A stretch of 64,000 nt of DNA from Rhodosporidiobolus odoratus (Eukaryota > Basidiomycota > Microbotryomycetes > Sporidiobolales > Sporidiobolaceae): assembly GCA_034387635.1 (NCBI GenBank), contig JAOANU010000009.1, positions 744,001-808,000 on the forward strand, in the 5' to 3' direction. Position 1 is the stretch's first letter. The number at the start of each line of letters is the position of its first letter. Below the pieces are notes generated by a model. It had not been told where the DNA came from. It was given only the letters and a program-made list of their open reading frames with translations, and searched no databases. A program made the translations under genes and the position numbers. Below are positions 12,538-23,209 of the stretch, one piece after another.

Positions 12538-13630
12538 ATGGTCGTCGCACGAACCTTCGCCGCATGCGCACGCGCCGTGCAGACTGCCAGTCGACCAGCA
12601 CTACTCCCTCCCAAGCCTCCCGCGGTCCGCCAGCTTCACGCCTCTGCCGTCTGTTCGTCTGCCTTCCCTTCTCTCATCAGACAGTAACGAGACATGCTGA
12701 CTGGTACTGGCGGGTCTCACAGCGCTAAAAAATCAGTCGAAGAACCAGGCTGTGCAGGACTTTGCCGAAGAATTCGAAGAGGACGAATTCGACGACGACG
12801 AAGTTCCCCCTCCCTCCTCAAATCCCTCATCTACCGCCAATACCCGCTCTGAGCGATATGACACCTACCTGGCCGCCGTCCGATCTACCCTAAAACAGTC
12901 CCAGCACTACCACAAGACCCACCACCCCTCCCAACGCGAGATCATCCGCCTCGTCCAACAGTCCTCAACCGAAACTCTCCCCGAAGTTCTCGAAGTCGTC
13001 GCAAAATGGCGCGCCCGAGGTCTGCAGCCTATCAGCGCAAAGACGGCGGCGGTCCTGGCGCGACGACTTGGAGAAGCGGCTGAGCAGGACGGTGGAAAGA
13101 CGGGTGTTGAGGTACTGGCAAACAGGACGAAGTACGGCGTGGACATCCCGGAGGACTTGCAGCCGTTGTATGGGTTGCTCGCGAAGATCAGCAGGCCGCA
13201 AGCTCTGGAGGCTGTTACGGAGGCGCCAGTCGTAGAGGAGTCGGAGGAAGGTGCTGCTCCTTCCGGCGACTCCTCAGTTTCATCTTCATCCCCCTCCACT
13301 GCCGACCTTGCCTACTCTCTCTATACCACGGCACTCTTGCACCAACCTCGCGCCGCCACCTCCGACTCACTCGTTCTCCTCACCACCCTCTCCGCCCTAG
13401 CCCGCAATGGCGAACTCTCCTCCGCTCGCGCCAGCGAGCTCGTCTCCGTTATCCAGAAGGAAGGGGAGGACGCTATTGTCGACCATGCTACCAAGCTACC
13501 GCGGAAATGGAAGGACGTCGCAAGGATGAGGAGCAGGGTTATCGCGCAGGAAATGAGGAAGGAAAAGTATGCCGAGGACGAATGGTTCGCTCATTTGGCA
13601 GAGCGGATGCAGGGAATCACGGCGAAGTAA
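12538..13630 (+). CDS. Predicted mitochondrial protein, unknown function
   Basis: The main exon (about 12737-13630) is well supported and encodes some 298 residues. It starts with an acidic stretch (AEEFEEDEFDDDEV) and continues as a mostly helical, Arg/Lys-rich domain, with motifs ERYDTYLAAVRSTLKQSQHY and LANRTKYGVDIPEDLQPLY, ending AERMQGITAK. Just upstream, an ATG at 12538 opens a classic mitochondrial presequence (MVVARTFAACARAVQTASRP, then RQLHASAV). Joining the two is unsettled: the obvious donor at about 12681 gives the wrong phase in that frame but the right phase in the overlapping frame. A GTCTGT donor a little upstream would restore the presequence frame. The helical make-up suggests a mitochondrial ribosomal or RNA-associated protein, but this is a guess; no family was recognised. 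Confidence 0.6.
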
Positions 13631-13753
13631 CGGTATGGTCGTAGATACACATTCTAGCTGATGGAATTGTTACAAGCATGTCCTCTCAGATCCTGCTTGT
13701 TCCTCTTTGTTACCACACTTCGCACCTCGATTGCCTCAGTCTGCTCGCTCTCA

Positions 13754-14683
13754 ATGTCGTATGCTTGTCAACGGCCACGCTGCACGTCTTCCACCCATCG
13801 CTGATCCTGCTTGTTCCCTTCTCCCGGTTCGACCCCCGCCTCGTCCCCTCCAGCTGGTCTCGTCAACAATCCTCGGAAGCAGATCTCGAACAAGGTAACG
13901 ATGATCAGCTCAGCGCCCTGCACGGCAAGATCAGCGCCATCCGTGGCGTACGCTCTCGTCTCTTGTTACCGAGACGAAGACGGGCTTGACCTCATTGCCT
14001 TGGTTTCCACAGGTCACGCAGGATATCTATCAGGATTCGCGGGAGCAGAACACGCTACTAGATGGAACGGTACGCCGGGCTTCCCTTCTACGGGCCTTTA
14101 ACGTCATGGCTGACCTCGTCCTCCTGCTACCTTTTACCATTTTTCCAACTTGTCCTGCCGCGACCTCATCCCTTATCCGCTCTTTCGCCATGCGTCTATC
14201 TCTACACTGCTCATGTACAACATGCTATACTGCATCGACAAATGCTGTTATCCCTTCCACGCGTTACTGCCCTTCTTCTCACCTCATCCTTCCTTTTCGC
14301 GCCGTCTCGCTGTCATGCACACCCGCTGCCTCTACCTGAACGGACTGTCCCTTCCTTGCAACTCATCAATTCCCGAATGCCGCCTGGCGCGTCATCGTGA
14401 CGTGGGCACATTTCGGCGAACCGTTCTGCAAATACCCCGTCCCGTCTCCTATCAACGACCTCGTACTGCCCACCTCTGTCTCTGACACAACCTGCAGAGC
14501 AACGCCATGGATTCTTTCAAGACTTCGCTCAGCAATACCTCGCAACGCTTTATCCGCCTGGTACAAAATCGACAAGGACAATGGAACTTCACCCTCATTA
14601 TCCCATTATGCGTCGTCGTCCTCTTCTTTGCCTTCAAGTTACTAAGCGGACGGGGGAGCGCGACTCCGCCACCGACGGCATAG
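13754..14683 (+). CDS. Bet1/Sft1-like Qc-SNARE
   Basis: Small tail-anchored SNARE of ER-Golgi or intra-Golgi vesicle fusion. Four exons (13754-13758, 13854-13947, 14013-14069, 14498-14683) give 113 residues. The SNARE motif spans about residues 17-75: DDQLSALHGKISAIRG, VTQDIYQDSREQNTLLDGT, then SNAMDSFKTSLSNTSQRFIR. A single C-terminal membrane anchor follows (FTLIIPLCVVVLFFAFKLL) with a short Gly/Pro/Thr tail. Exon 1 is only ATG plus two bases; it was chosen because the GTATGC donor and the CAG before the next exon give MSWSRQQ in phase, whereas the longer unspliced frame would add an unlikely hydrophobic leader. The last intron is 428 nt, unusually long here. The sequence alone does not separate BET1 from SFT1. 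Confidence 0.85.
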
Positions 14684-15233
14684 TAGGTAAGTCGTAGTCA
14701 GCCAGATTTGGTAGGGAAGTGGTTGTGCATGGGCAGGCAGGTTGTGCAGATTTGGTGAGCAGTTCTTGTCGTGTTGTTTCTAGCAGTACCCGGCTTTCGT
14801 GTGCAGTGTATACCCTCGCAGACCAAACTTCGCGTGCATGGCCCGTATAGGGTGCGCCGCGACCTTAATATTTTCTGTTTCTACTTTCCCTGTTTCCCGA
14901 CAGCCTTGCACCGGCTCGCCCCACGTCGCGCGCGTCCGTCATCGTATCTGTGCGACCGTACGATTCTGGTGCTGCCCCGTGAGCAGCTCGATCATTGTGT
15001 CAAGCATCGCGAGTTTTGACGTCGCCGCGTCTGACGGTTTCCCTCTCATGACGCTTCCTTCCTTCTCTCCCCTCACGCTCGCTTCTTTCGCTCTTCACGT
15101 AGCCTTTGACCAGCTCTGATACACCCTTGACACCCACCCACCCTTTACAAGTAACACTGTGAGTCTCGTCTTAACATCTTCCCCACTTTGCTCAGCCCCA
15201 CCCTTCGCTAACTTTCTCATCTGTCTTTCGCAG
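14684..15233. other. SNARE 3' region and NmrA-like gene leader
   Basis: No coding frame is supported. A GTGAGT donor near 15159 pairs with the CAG immediately before the next ATG, suggesting an intron in the 5' leader of the downstream gene. Confidence 0.45.
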
Positions 15234-17356
15234 ATGGCCCCCAAACGCACCGCTGACGACGCTGAGAAAGAGGACACGAAGCAACAGGAAGAACAAGAGG
15301 AGCAGATGCAGGATGAGGAGGAGCAAGAGCAGGATCAGGAGAGTAAGAAGGAGAATGGAAAGACTGGGAGGGTCATCGCAGTTTTGTCGGCAGAGGTGCG
15401 GCACTTCTTCCTCGCTTTTGACAAGGCGACCCCTGTTGGTCTCTCGATATAGCGGGAGAGGGATACGGGCGGCGGCGTGGATGTGAAATGGGTTGTTGCA
15501 GGAGCTGACTTTCGTCTTTTTTTTTTTCCCCCTCGCCCTTGCTTTTCCTTCTACCCTTGTGTCTACCACAGGGCTACACTGGCTGCGCCGTCATCGAAGA
15601 ACTCTTCTCCGATGGCAGCTACCGCAATAAGTTCGACAAGCTTCTCGGCATTACCTTTGGCGAAGCCGTCTCACCGGACAACAAGCAGATCCTCGAGGAC
15701 TACTCGGTCGAGACCATGTCTATCGACGAGGTGGACGAGGAAAAGATCAAGTCTCTTGGAATTGACACGGCGCTCATTATTCCGCCGGCTAGGAAGGTGC
15801 GTTCACTCCTTGAAAAGCCGACAAAAAGGGCCGACCTTGACCGCCTGTTTCTGCGAACAGGACAAACTCGACCAAGTCAAGCAATTCCTCGAACTCGCCA
15901 AGAAGGCCAAGTCGGTGCAGAATGTCGTGCTTCTGTCGTCGGCCGGAGCGGACTATGCCGATCGCGAGAAGCAGCCTCACCTTCGCGAGTTCATTGACCT
16001 CGAGGTGGGTCGTTTCTAGCTACTTGCACCTCGTGACGTGCGACTTACCTCGTATGGTTTCGAGTAGGTTCTCGCTATGCAGCCGAAGAGCGACCCGTCC
16101 ACCGAGGACACTGGTCACTCGCCTTGCGTCGTTCGGTGCGTTCTTTTCTGCGTCCCCCTCGTATCTTGACCCCGTTGCAGTCCAGGGCGGTCCCTGCGCA
16201 GTCAAGCATGCTTGGGTAGCTTCATCATGCTTACCTTGCTTTGACTGTACAGCGCTGGCTTCTACCTCGAGAACCTCTTGCACTGTACGTCTGTTCCACC
16301 ACGCATTTGACTCCGGGCTGTCCTAACTGTCCGTCACCCTGTAGACTCGAAGCAGGCGCAAGGGGAGGGCAAACTTCCTATCCCTATTGATGAGGACCAC
16401 AAGTTTGCGCCGGTAGGCCATCAATCGAGTCTTGACTGAAAATTATCGACAGCCGCTGAACCCCTTGCAATTTCGCAACAGGTCGCCCTCGGAGATGTCG
16501 CTCAACTTCTCGCTCACATCGTCACTTCTCAGGGCGAGCACGGCCTCAGCGACGACGTCCGTGGTCAGATGATCGTCTTGACCGGTACGCGAATCGCCTT
16601 TCCCCCTTCCTTTGACCCCGTCCATGGCCTGGTCGTTGACGCTTTGTCGCTCTTCGTGCATAGGCCCTCAGATGACCGCTGGACCGGAACTCGCCGAAGC
16701 CGCTTCTCAGGCTCTCAGCACCAAGCTCGAATTCCAGAGCATCAAGGAGAGCGAGGCGAAGAAGCTTCTGCAGAGTAAGCATGGAGAGGAAATCGACGAG
16801 GGTACGTCTCGCTTCTTTGCCCTGCCGTGAGCGGTACGGTATTACCCAGCCGGTCGTGACGCGCCGACTACGACATACGAGGCCAAGCCAGTCCGAAGCT
16901 GACCGATCTTGCCTGTCACCCATGTGTGTACTCGCCACAGCCGAGCTCGCTTACCTTCTGGAGTACTGTGCGTGCCAGCCACCTCTTCTCTACTAGCGGC
17001 GCGTTGCTGACCGACAGTCTGCTGCGTTCTTCCCTTTCGACCTTCTCAACTCCGACTGTCCTGTTTTCGCTCCCTTTGTGCTCTCAATGGTACATCTCGC
17101 TCTTCGTACTTGATGCACACAGATTCGCTAGTCAGGGAGGGCAAGACGAATGTGCGTACTGTCCGACTCCTTCGCGCTGCCACGTCTCGCTGACTCTATT
17201 GCGGGGTTTACTCAGTACTGCGCCGGTCGCCCCCTTTTTAAGCAGCTGCTGGGGAATGACCTCACCGAACCGACCGACTTCTTCAAGGCCTACTCGGATT
17301 CGTTCTCGCGCAAGAAGAGGAAGGTCACCAAAACTACGAAGAAGGTCAAGGAGTAA
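15234..17356 (+). CDS. NmrA-like NAD(P)-binding Rossmann protein
   Basis: Atypical short-chain dehydrogenase/NmrA-like protein; in this family such proteins sense NAD(P) or act as reductases, and the substrate here is unknown. Eleven exons (15234-15395, 15572-15796, 15861-16004, 16068-16135, 16253-16284, 16345-16412, 16482-16584, 16664-16801, 16941-16967, 17123-17151, 17216-17356) give 378 residues with all phases consistent. After an acidic Glu/Gln-rich N-terminal extension (residues 1-45), the Rossmann start reads GRVIAVLSAE-GYTGCAVIEEL. Family-typical motifs are NVVLLSSAGADYADREKQPH, VVRAGFYLENLLHYSKQAQ and VALGDVAQLLAHI. The C-terminus is Lys-rich (SRKKRKVTKTTKKVKE), which could target the nucleus. 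The acidic and basic tails are unusual additions to an NmrA core. Confidence 0.82.
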
Positions 17357-17565
17357 AAAGGAGCAAGATATCATAGACTTGGAGTACGCTTGAACGAAAA
17401 GGGTCAAACAAGCCCGAGTAGCATATAGGAATGAACCAGAAGTGCAGTTTGTCCCCTCCTTGCCTCAAGGCTACCAGGCTATCGCTGTTCTCGCTTCTCT
17501 CTCTGTTACCCTTCTTCGCTTCGCTTTCCTTACCTGTTCCCGTAGCTCCACCTCGAGCAGTCAAG

Positions 17566-18808
17566 ATGACCGCCCCCGCAGACGTAGCCCTGCTCGCCTC
17601 CCTCCAAACCGCCACGAACCTCTCCCTCACCGACCTCGCCGACCTCAACTCGCTCGCAACCTCGACTCCTCGTCACGGGGCCTCGGTGGACGAGCTCCTT
17701 GCTCGTAGGTTGTGGAGGGACGAGTTGGAGCGCTTCTCGAGTACGCTGAGAGATCGGGTAGTAGCTCAGGATTTGCAGAGGGCGTTGAGGGAAAACAGGT
17801 CGGTCGAGTCGGTAAGAAGGGAGAGAGAGGAGGCGAGTAGAGCTGGAGCAGCGAGGGACGCCGCCGTGGCCCCGAAAAAACCTCTCAGCTCCGCCGAGAG
17901 CATCAAGTCGGCACGTTTCGGCGGCAGCGCACCTACACCTTCGTCCTCCTCGGCAACCTTCTCAACTCGCCAGAACTCCGTCGCTAGCACTTCGTCCGCT
18001 CCGCCTTCGTCCACTCTTTCTTGTTACATCTGTGGTGATACAGGTGTAGCCACGACCTACCTTCCCTGCGGCCATCGGTATTGCCACCCTTGTCTTCGTC
18101 AACTCTTCCTCCTCGCTACAAAGGATGAATCGCTTCACCCTGCCGCCTGTTGCAAGAAGGAGATTCCTTCTAACTTACTCTGCGGAATGAATCTGCGGGA
18201 GCGACTCGACTATCGCAATGCCAGCAAGGAGTTCTCGATGAGCGACCGCCTTTACTGCTCGAACAAGACTTGCTCGAACTTCCTCGGTCCAGCTGGAGGA
18301 GCTCGGAGGATGGTCAGTTGTACGAAGTGTACCTACAAGACCTGCGCAGCCTGCAAGTCTCCCGAGGTACGCTGTCTTTGATCTCGCTCTTATCCCTTTT
18401 CCTCTTTCCTCCCGGCTCATCTCGCTTTTCCACAGCACTCCCTCGCCGAAGCCTGCGCCGCCGACACTGACGATACAGCCGCTGTCAAACTCGGGGATCA
18501 GCTTCATGGAGCGAGGTGTTCGAGGTGTAATAGGGTCGTTGTCAGGAATGGTGGTTGCGAGAACGTGTGAGTCTCGTCTCCGCGCATTTCTTTCGTACTT
18601 CATTGACTGGGATGATTGCTGTGACTGTTTACGATGGGACAGGGTATGTCGCTGCGGGATGGCGTTGAGGTCATGTGAGGACGAGAAGATTGGGAGAAAT
18701 GAGCTTGAACAGTCGAATGTCGAGAGCAAATCGAAGCCGCTGGCTGTAGCAGGTTGCTGCTACTCGCCACATACCGTGACGACGCAAAGAGGACAGATTG
18801 CAAGCTGA
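17566..18808 (+). CDS. RBR-type E3 ubiquitin ligase
   Basis: RING-between-RING ligase that would pass ubiquitin from an E2 to its own catalytic cysteine and then to substrates. Three exons (17566-18366, 18436-18566, 18643-18808) give 365 residues. An N-terminal helical, Ser-rich region is followed by RING1 (CYICGDTGVATTYLPCGHRY, CHPCLRQLF), an IBR-like zinc module (LYCSNKTCSNFLG and CTKCTYKTCAACKS) and RING2 (ARCSRCNRVVVRNGGCENV, then VCRCGMALRSC). The cysteine in NGGC (about residue 308) is at the catalytic position of RBR enzymes. The start at 17566 follows a CAAG context; an in-frame ATG at 17431 would add a hydrophobic leader and seems less likely. The substrate is unknown. Confidence 0.85.
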
Positions 18809-19227
18809 GAGGAACGAGAGAACACGATCCTGCGAGCCTTCCGAGCTTGCTTGGCAGCCAGCTTGCATAACGCTCCATGCCTACCCCTCGCCCTATCTCG
18901 CCTGTGCAGTACCGCTGCGCTCCACCGGCTTAACACAGATAAGCCCTGTTCGGCCGCCCGATTTCGCTGTCGCCGCTTCGCTGAGAGGACCCCTACCGAT
19001 GTTCGGTTCTTACCGGCTCCCAACAGGGTGGAGGCACTGAAGCCTTGCAAGCAGGTCGCGCGAGTTGATTTCCGTTTATGTGGGCAAGAGATGTTGTCGC
19101 GGAGTGGGTCAGAGGAAGGTCGCGAGGAAAAGGTGTTACTGGACAGTTGGTCTGCGATGCGTAGCGAGTCAGTATGAGGCACTGTAGATCGTCAAGAGCG
19201 CGATCGGTTAGGACATTCACGTGCCGA
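18809..19227. other. Convergent 3' region, RBR ligase / RRG7
   Basis: About 420 bp between facing stop codons; no gene or RNA was recognised. Confidence 0.45.
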
Positions 19228-19962
19228 TCAGCCGCCTGCAGTACCGTCGCCGTCCTCTCCTTCCGCCTCTTTTTCCGACTCATTACGCTGGGCCTGTTCT
19301 GCTTTGGCAAGGCGAAGGAGCGCCGAGCTATACCCGACAGACGCCAGAATCATCTCCTCAGCCGCGAGGGCTGACCTCCCGCGTTTCTGGGCGGCCTCGA
19401 CGAGCCTCGTAGGATCTCTGGGCTGAAGATGAAGGAGAGCAATCGGTAGTCTCGACGCGTTGGCGCGAAAGATGGCGTCGGAAGTGAAGCCGGAGAGGGA
19501 AATGAGGAAGCCGAAGGTCGAGGTCGGCTTGGGCGTGGTCGACAGGGTCGAGGAAGAAAGGCGAGCCACGGTTGGAGGAGAAAAAGCCGGCTGGGTGGCT
19601 AGCATCGTCCCTTCGAGTTCCCGTACGACCGCAGGACCGAGCCTATCGTTGTAGGCTTTGCACTGAATCACGGTCTCCCATTCAACGACGCGTTCGGCGA
19701 GCGGTGAACCTGTTGCCTTTTCCGTGGTGGAAAGAAGGGGCGCTCCGGGCCACCTTCCTCGCAAGTCGACGCCCTGATCGCCTGCGCCACCAACTCGGAT
19801 GATGTTGACGAGGTTGAAGGGTGGTTTGGCCAGGAAAGATTGACAGGCGAGTTCGTAGGCGGTTCCGACGGCGACGGAGGAAGGCGAAGTTGCGACTCGA
19901 AGGGAGGCTCTCGTGGGTCGTCCAGCTCGAGAAACAGCTTGTCGAGGTAGCTTGTATGCCAT
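19228..19962 (-). CDS. RRG7: RRG7-like mitochondrial restriction-nuclease-fold protein
   Basis: Single-exon gene of 244 residues. It resembles fungal RRG7 (required for respiratory growth), a mitochondrial protein with a PD-(D/E)XK nuclease-like fold needed for mitochondrial DNA maintenance in yeast. The N-terminus (MAYKLPRQAVSRAGRPTRAS) is basic and presequence-like. The domain begins at GTAYELACQSFL, then RVGGAGDQGVDLRGRW, where the Asp in GVDL fits the catalytic D, and WETVIQCKAYNDRLGP, where the QCK segment fits the (D/E)XK strand. VVRELEGTM is also typical. The tail is Glu/Gly-rich. The pattern of active-site residues suggests a working fold, though nuclease activity is not established for the family. 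It is divergent to GLE1, 126 bp apart. Confidence 0.8.
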   Translation of the reverse strand: MAYKLPRQAVSRAGRPTRASLRVATSPSSVAVGTAYELACQSFLAKPPFNLVNIIRVGGAGDQGVDLRGRWPGAPLLSTTEKATGSPLAERVVEWETVIQCKAYNDRLGPAVVRELEGTMLATQPAFSPPTVARLSSSTLSTTPKPTSTFGFLISLSGFTSDAIFRANASRLPIALLHLQPRDPTRLVEAAQKRGRSALAAEEMILASVGYSSALLRLAKAEQAQRNESEKEAEGEDGDGTAGG

Positions 19963-20088
19963 AGAGGTTGTGCGTAGGTATCAAGACTGGGCCGAGAGGA
20001 GAACGAGGTCGAGGAGAACGAGAGAGATCGAGGGTCACCGGTCAAGGTTGATTTCATTCACGCTGCTGTACAGAAATACATAACGAGA
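19963..20088. promoter_or_regulatory. Divergent promoter, RRG7 / GLE1
   Basis: The two start codons are 126 bp apart, so this interval must contain the initiation regions of both genes. No specific motif was identified. Confidence 0.4.
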
Positions 20089-22480
20089 ATGAAGTTCGGA
20101 CTAGAAGACTCTGACACTTCAGATACTGGTGATGTACTCTCCCCATTGCCTTCTACCTCGAACCGGTCAGTTCCTCTCCTCATCTTCATCACCATCTCGC
20201 AACAAACAGACCCCCACTCACCAACTTCTGATCCTTTGCCTAGACCAACTAAGCGCACTCCCAGACGACCAACACCATCACCTACACCCTCCAGCACACG
20301 CAATTCCCTCGATCAACCTTTCTCTCCCACTCCCGTTCACCTCGTCCGCCCTCCTTCCCTCCCTTCAGCCCGCTCAAATCGAAGACGTCCCCTCTTCACC
20401 AGCTCCTCTGACCCAGGCGCAAGCAGCGACGAAGATACTCAGGGTTCGGATGTCTCGTCAGACTCGGACGACGGTTTACTCGACGACGAGGAAAACAGCG
20501 ACGACGTTGATAGCGAGGAGGAAGCATGGCCTGTCGGACCCGTCAACAGCATAGGAGTGAGAGGCTGGCGAAGAACGAGGAATCGCAATGCAAAGGGCAA
20601 AGGGTAAGTTCCTGTTCCCTGCTGCAAATCCCCTTCCGCTAGGACTGACCTTTTCCATTTCCACCTGCGCGTAGGAAAGCGGCGGAGTACTCTCAGTCTG
20701 CCAAGCTACATGGTGGCCTGGACGAACATGACGAGTGGGAGGAAAAGGCGAAAGCGTCAAGTTGGGTGCGCCAGTGTCTACCTCACTCTGCCTAAAAGAG
20801 TCTGACCCTCCTGTCTCTCTAGGCTACCGCAAATCGAACATTCCACCTCTCCCTGGCCCGCTCCTCCTCCAAATCCCCAGCCCCAACCGCCAAACCCGCC
20901 GGGGACGTTTCCTCCATCCAATCCCTCCTCTCCCAGCTCGACTTGCGCCAACGAACCGAAACGGCCGCCCTCGTCAAATCGTTCGAAAGCCGCAATACCG
21001 CACTGTGGAACTCGATAGAGGCCGCCATTGTGCAAGCGGAGAAGGAGGAAGGTGAGCGACAGAAGGCGTTGGCGGAAAAGCGGGCCAAGGAAGAGGAAGC
21101 GGAGAGGAAGGCCAAGGAGATGCGGGAAGAGGCGGAAAGAAAGGCGAAGGAAGAAGAGAAGAAGGAGGCGGAGAATGCGGACAAGCGCAAGAAGGAAGAG
21201 GAGGAACGGAAGAAGCAGAAAGAGGCGGAGAGGGCGAAGCAGGCTGAGCAGGAAGCGGCTGCGGCTGCGGCTGCTAAGGCTAGTGCTGTGGGGCTTCCTC
21301 CGAGTGGAACAGAAGGCTCACCACAAGCTGAGTTTGAGCGATGGACCGCCAAGATGACAGTGCGGGAGCTTTCTTTGCCTATTCTACGCCCTCCTGTTCG
21401 CTTACAAGTATTCTGTTCTTCTTGCCGTGCTACAGCACATCAAGCAAGCCATCCTCCCTGTCGTATCTCAGAACCCAGCCTGGCGCAAAGCTTGCTTCCA
21501 AGCCAAACGCGCCATTACCCCGAAAATCGGCCAGCTTACCTCTTCCGCCGAAGCAACTCTGCGCATCATTACCCAACTTGACGAGCTCCTCTCTTCCCTC
21601 AAGCCTGATGCTTCCAACCCGGATGCGCGACCCAGTGAACCTTACACCTGGGCGCTTAACCACCTGGCCAAATCGTTGGTGAAGCAGGCGGAGACGGAGG
21701 TTACTGCAAAGCTGGGGACGGCTTACCCGCTGGGTAGGGTCGTCATCGCATTGCTGGCTCGTGGACACACCGAGCTGGGAGAGGTGCTCATGGCCAGGTT
21801 GGTCAAGAAGTGCTTCTGGATTACGGGGTTTTGGCCGCGAAAACAGCCGGTGCGCTCCCTATTCCGTTACCCTGTTCTGCCCCGTCGAGCTCCCATCTTG
21901 CCTGCATGTTCAGCAATTGGGCGGTCGTAACGGCGCACAAGGGCCTGCGGATGCTATCTTCCGATGCTGATACGTCCCTCTCGGGATATAGGGTCAAACC
22001 GACGAAGCTCATCAAAAAAGTCTCGGCCACGCTCCTCCAACTTCCTCCGAATCCCTCGTCCAATATGGCCAACGCATGGCCGGTCTCATCGCCCTTTACG
22101 GTTCAATCCTGCAAACCTCCCCTCTGAACCCTCCTCAAGGCCCTTGCCCCTCCCTCAACCTCTCCTTCGTTCCGCCTCATTTCCGCCCCTCCGCAGGGTG
22201 GAGGTGGCTCGCTCTCATGCTTCGCCCCCCATTGGTCGGACTTGAACCAGCCCCCCTCCTCCTCGTCACCTTCTTCGAAATCGCCGGTCAGACCCTGCTT
22301 GATATTTATGGAAGACAGTTCTCCAAGTTCTTGGAGGTGCTGCTGCGAGAAGGAATCAGGGAGAACAAGGCGGGCTTTGCGGAAAAGGCCAAGAGTTCGA
22401 GAGTTAGGTTGATGCTGTGGTTGGAGGATTGGGAGAAGGGAAAGGTTGAATCTGCCACGGGGCGCGTGGGGGATCCTTAG
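20089..22480 (+). CDS. GLE1: GLE1, mRNA export factor of the nuclear pore
   Basis: Cytoplasmic-face nucleoporin-associated factor that, with inositol hexakisphosphate, activates the Dbp5 helicase during mRNA export. Five exons (20089-20603, 20675-20765, 20823-21359, 21436-21849, 21992-22480) give 681 residues in phase. The first 170 residues are disordered with an acidic Ser/Asp patch. A long Lys/Glu/Ala coiled coil follows (about 260-350, AEKRAKEEEAERKAKEMREE and similar). The conserved C-terminal helical domain (about 385-681) has KQAILPVVSQNPAWRKACFQ, YPLGRVVIALLARGHTELGE, GQTDEAHQKSLGH, QYGQRMAGLIALYGSILQT and GWRWLALMLRP, matching fungal GLE1 in order. A possible 44-nt intron in the first exon was rejected because it breaks the frame. 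Confidence 0.9.
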
Positions 22481-23209
22481 TATAGTCTTTGCTACTGAAT
22501 AGGTGCAGATGACATGTGTCAGCATCTGTCGCAATCGAGCATGTCCAGGCCACCAGCGATGCCGGCAGATCGAGGCGAGAAGTCGGTTGAGAAGGTCGGA
22601 CACCCGAAGCGTTCTGCAGCAGTGAGGTACAGCCCTCTGCTCAGTGTAGGTTCAATATTGCTCGTAGTAGGCACAAACTCGTCGCTGCCGAGAGTCAGGG
22701 ACCTTGTGGCAGGACGGTATGATCGATTCGCGGATTGACGGCGAGCGAAGTCACCAGACGAGCGAGATGGTGGTCCTCAGAAGCTCGTCCACCTCGGTAG
22801 CACGGAAGGGCAGGACGGGACGCTGCAGGGTATGGCATAGACAAACCATCTTCGCGCTCTAGTGCGATGAAGAGTCGAGGTACGCCATTGGAGCCGGCGG
22901 GGTCTTGCCTCGCGGCGGGTTCTGGGAGAGACTTCGTCTGTGGAGAGTCTAGCCGTGCGAGGTAGAGACGGACATGTGGAGGCTCGAGGGAACAGGCGAG
23001 CTCGTATATGAGTGCAACCGAGCTTTGATGAGACGAGAAACTGCGTATCGTTCGGATTACATTCGAGGCGGGCAATACCTGGAAAGGAAAGGGAAAGACC
23101 AGAAAGAAACAACAGCAAGAGCTGGTGGGGGTGAATGGTGAAACGACAAAAAGCGGACAGTAGGATGAAGGTATGCTGGAGAGAGTCGACAGGGAGAAAT
23201 GCGAGGTTG
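22481..23209. other. Convergent 3' region, GLE1 / SUMO
   Basis: About 730 bp. Frames on both strands are unremarkable; it probably contains both 3' untranslated regions. A small RNA cannot be excluded. Confidence 0.4.

Noticed and set aside
13824..13838. Second B-box-like motif (GGTTCGACCC)
   Set aside because: It sits in the first SNARE intron without an A-box or pairing arms.
20166..20209. Candidate 44-nt intron in the first GLE1 exon
   Set aside because: Removing it would break the reading frame that continues into the acidic N-terminal region.
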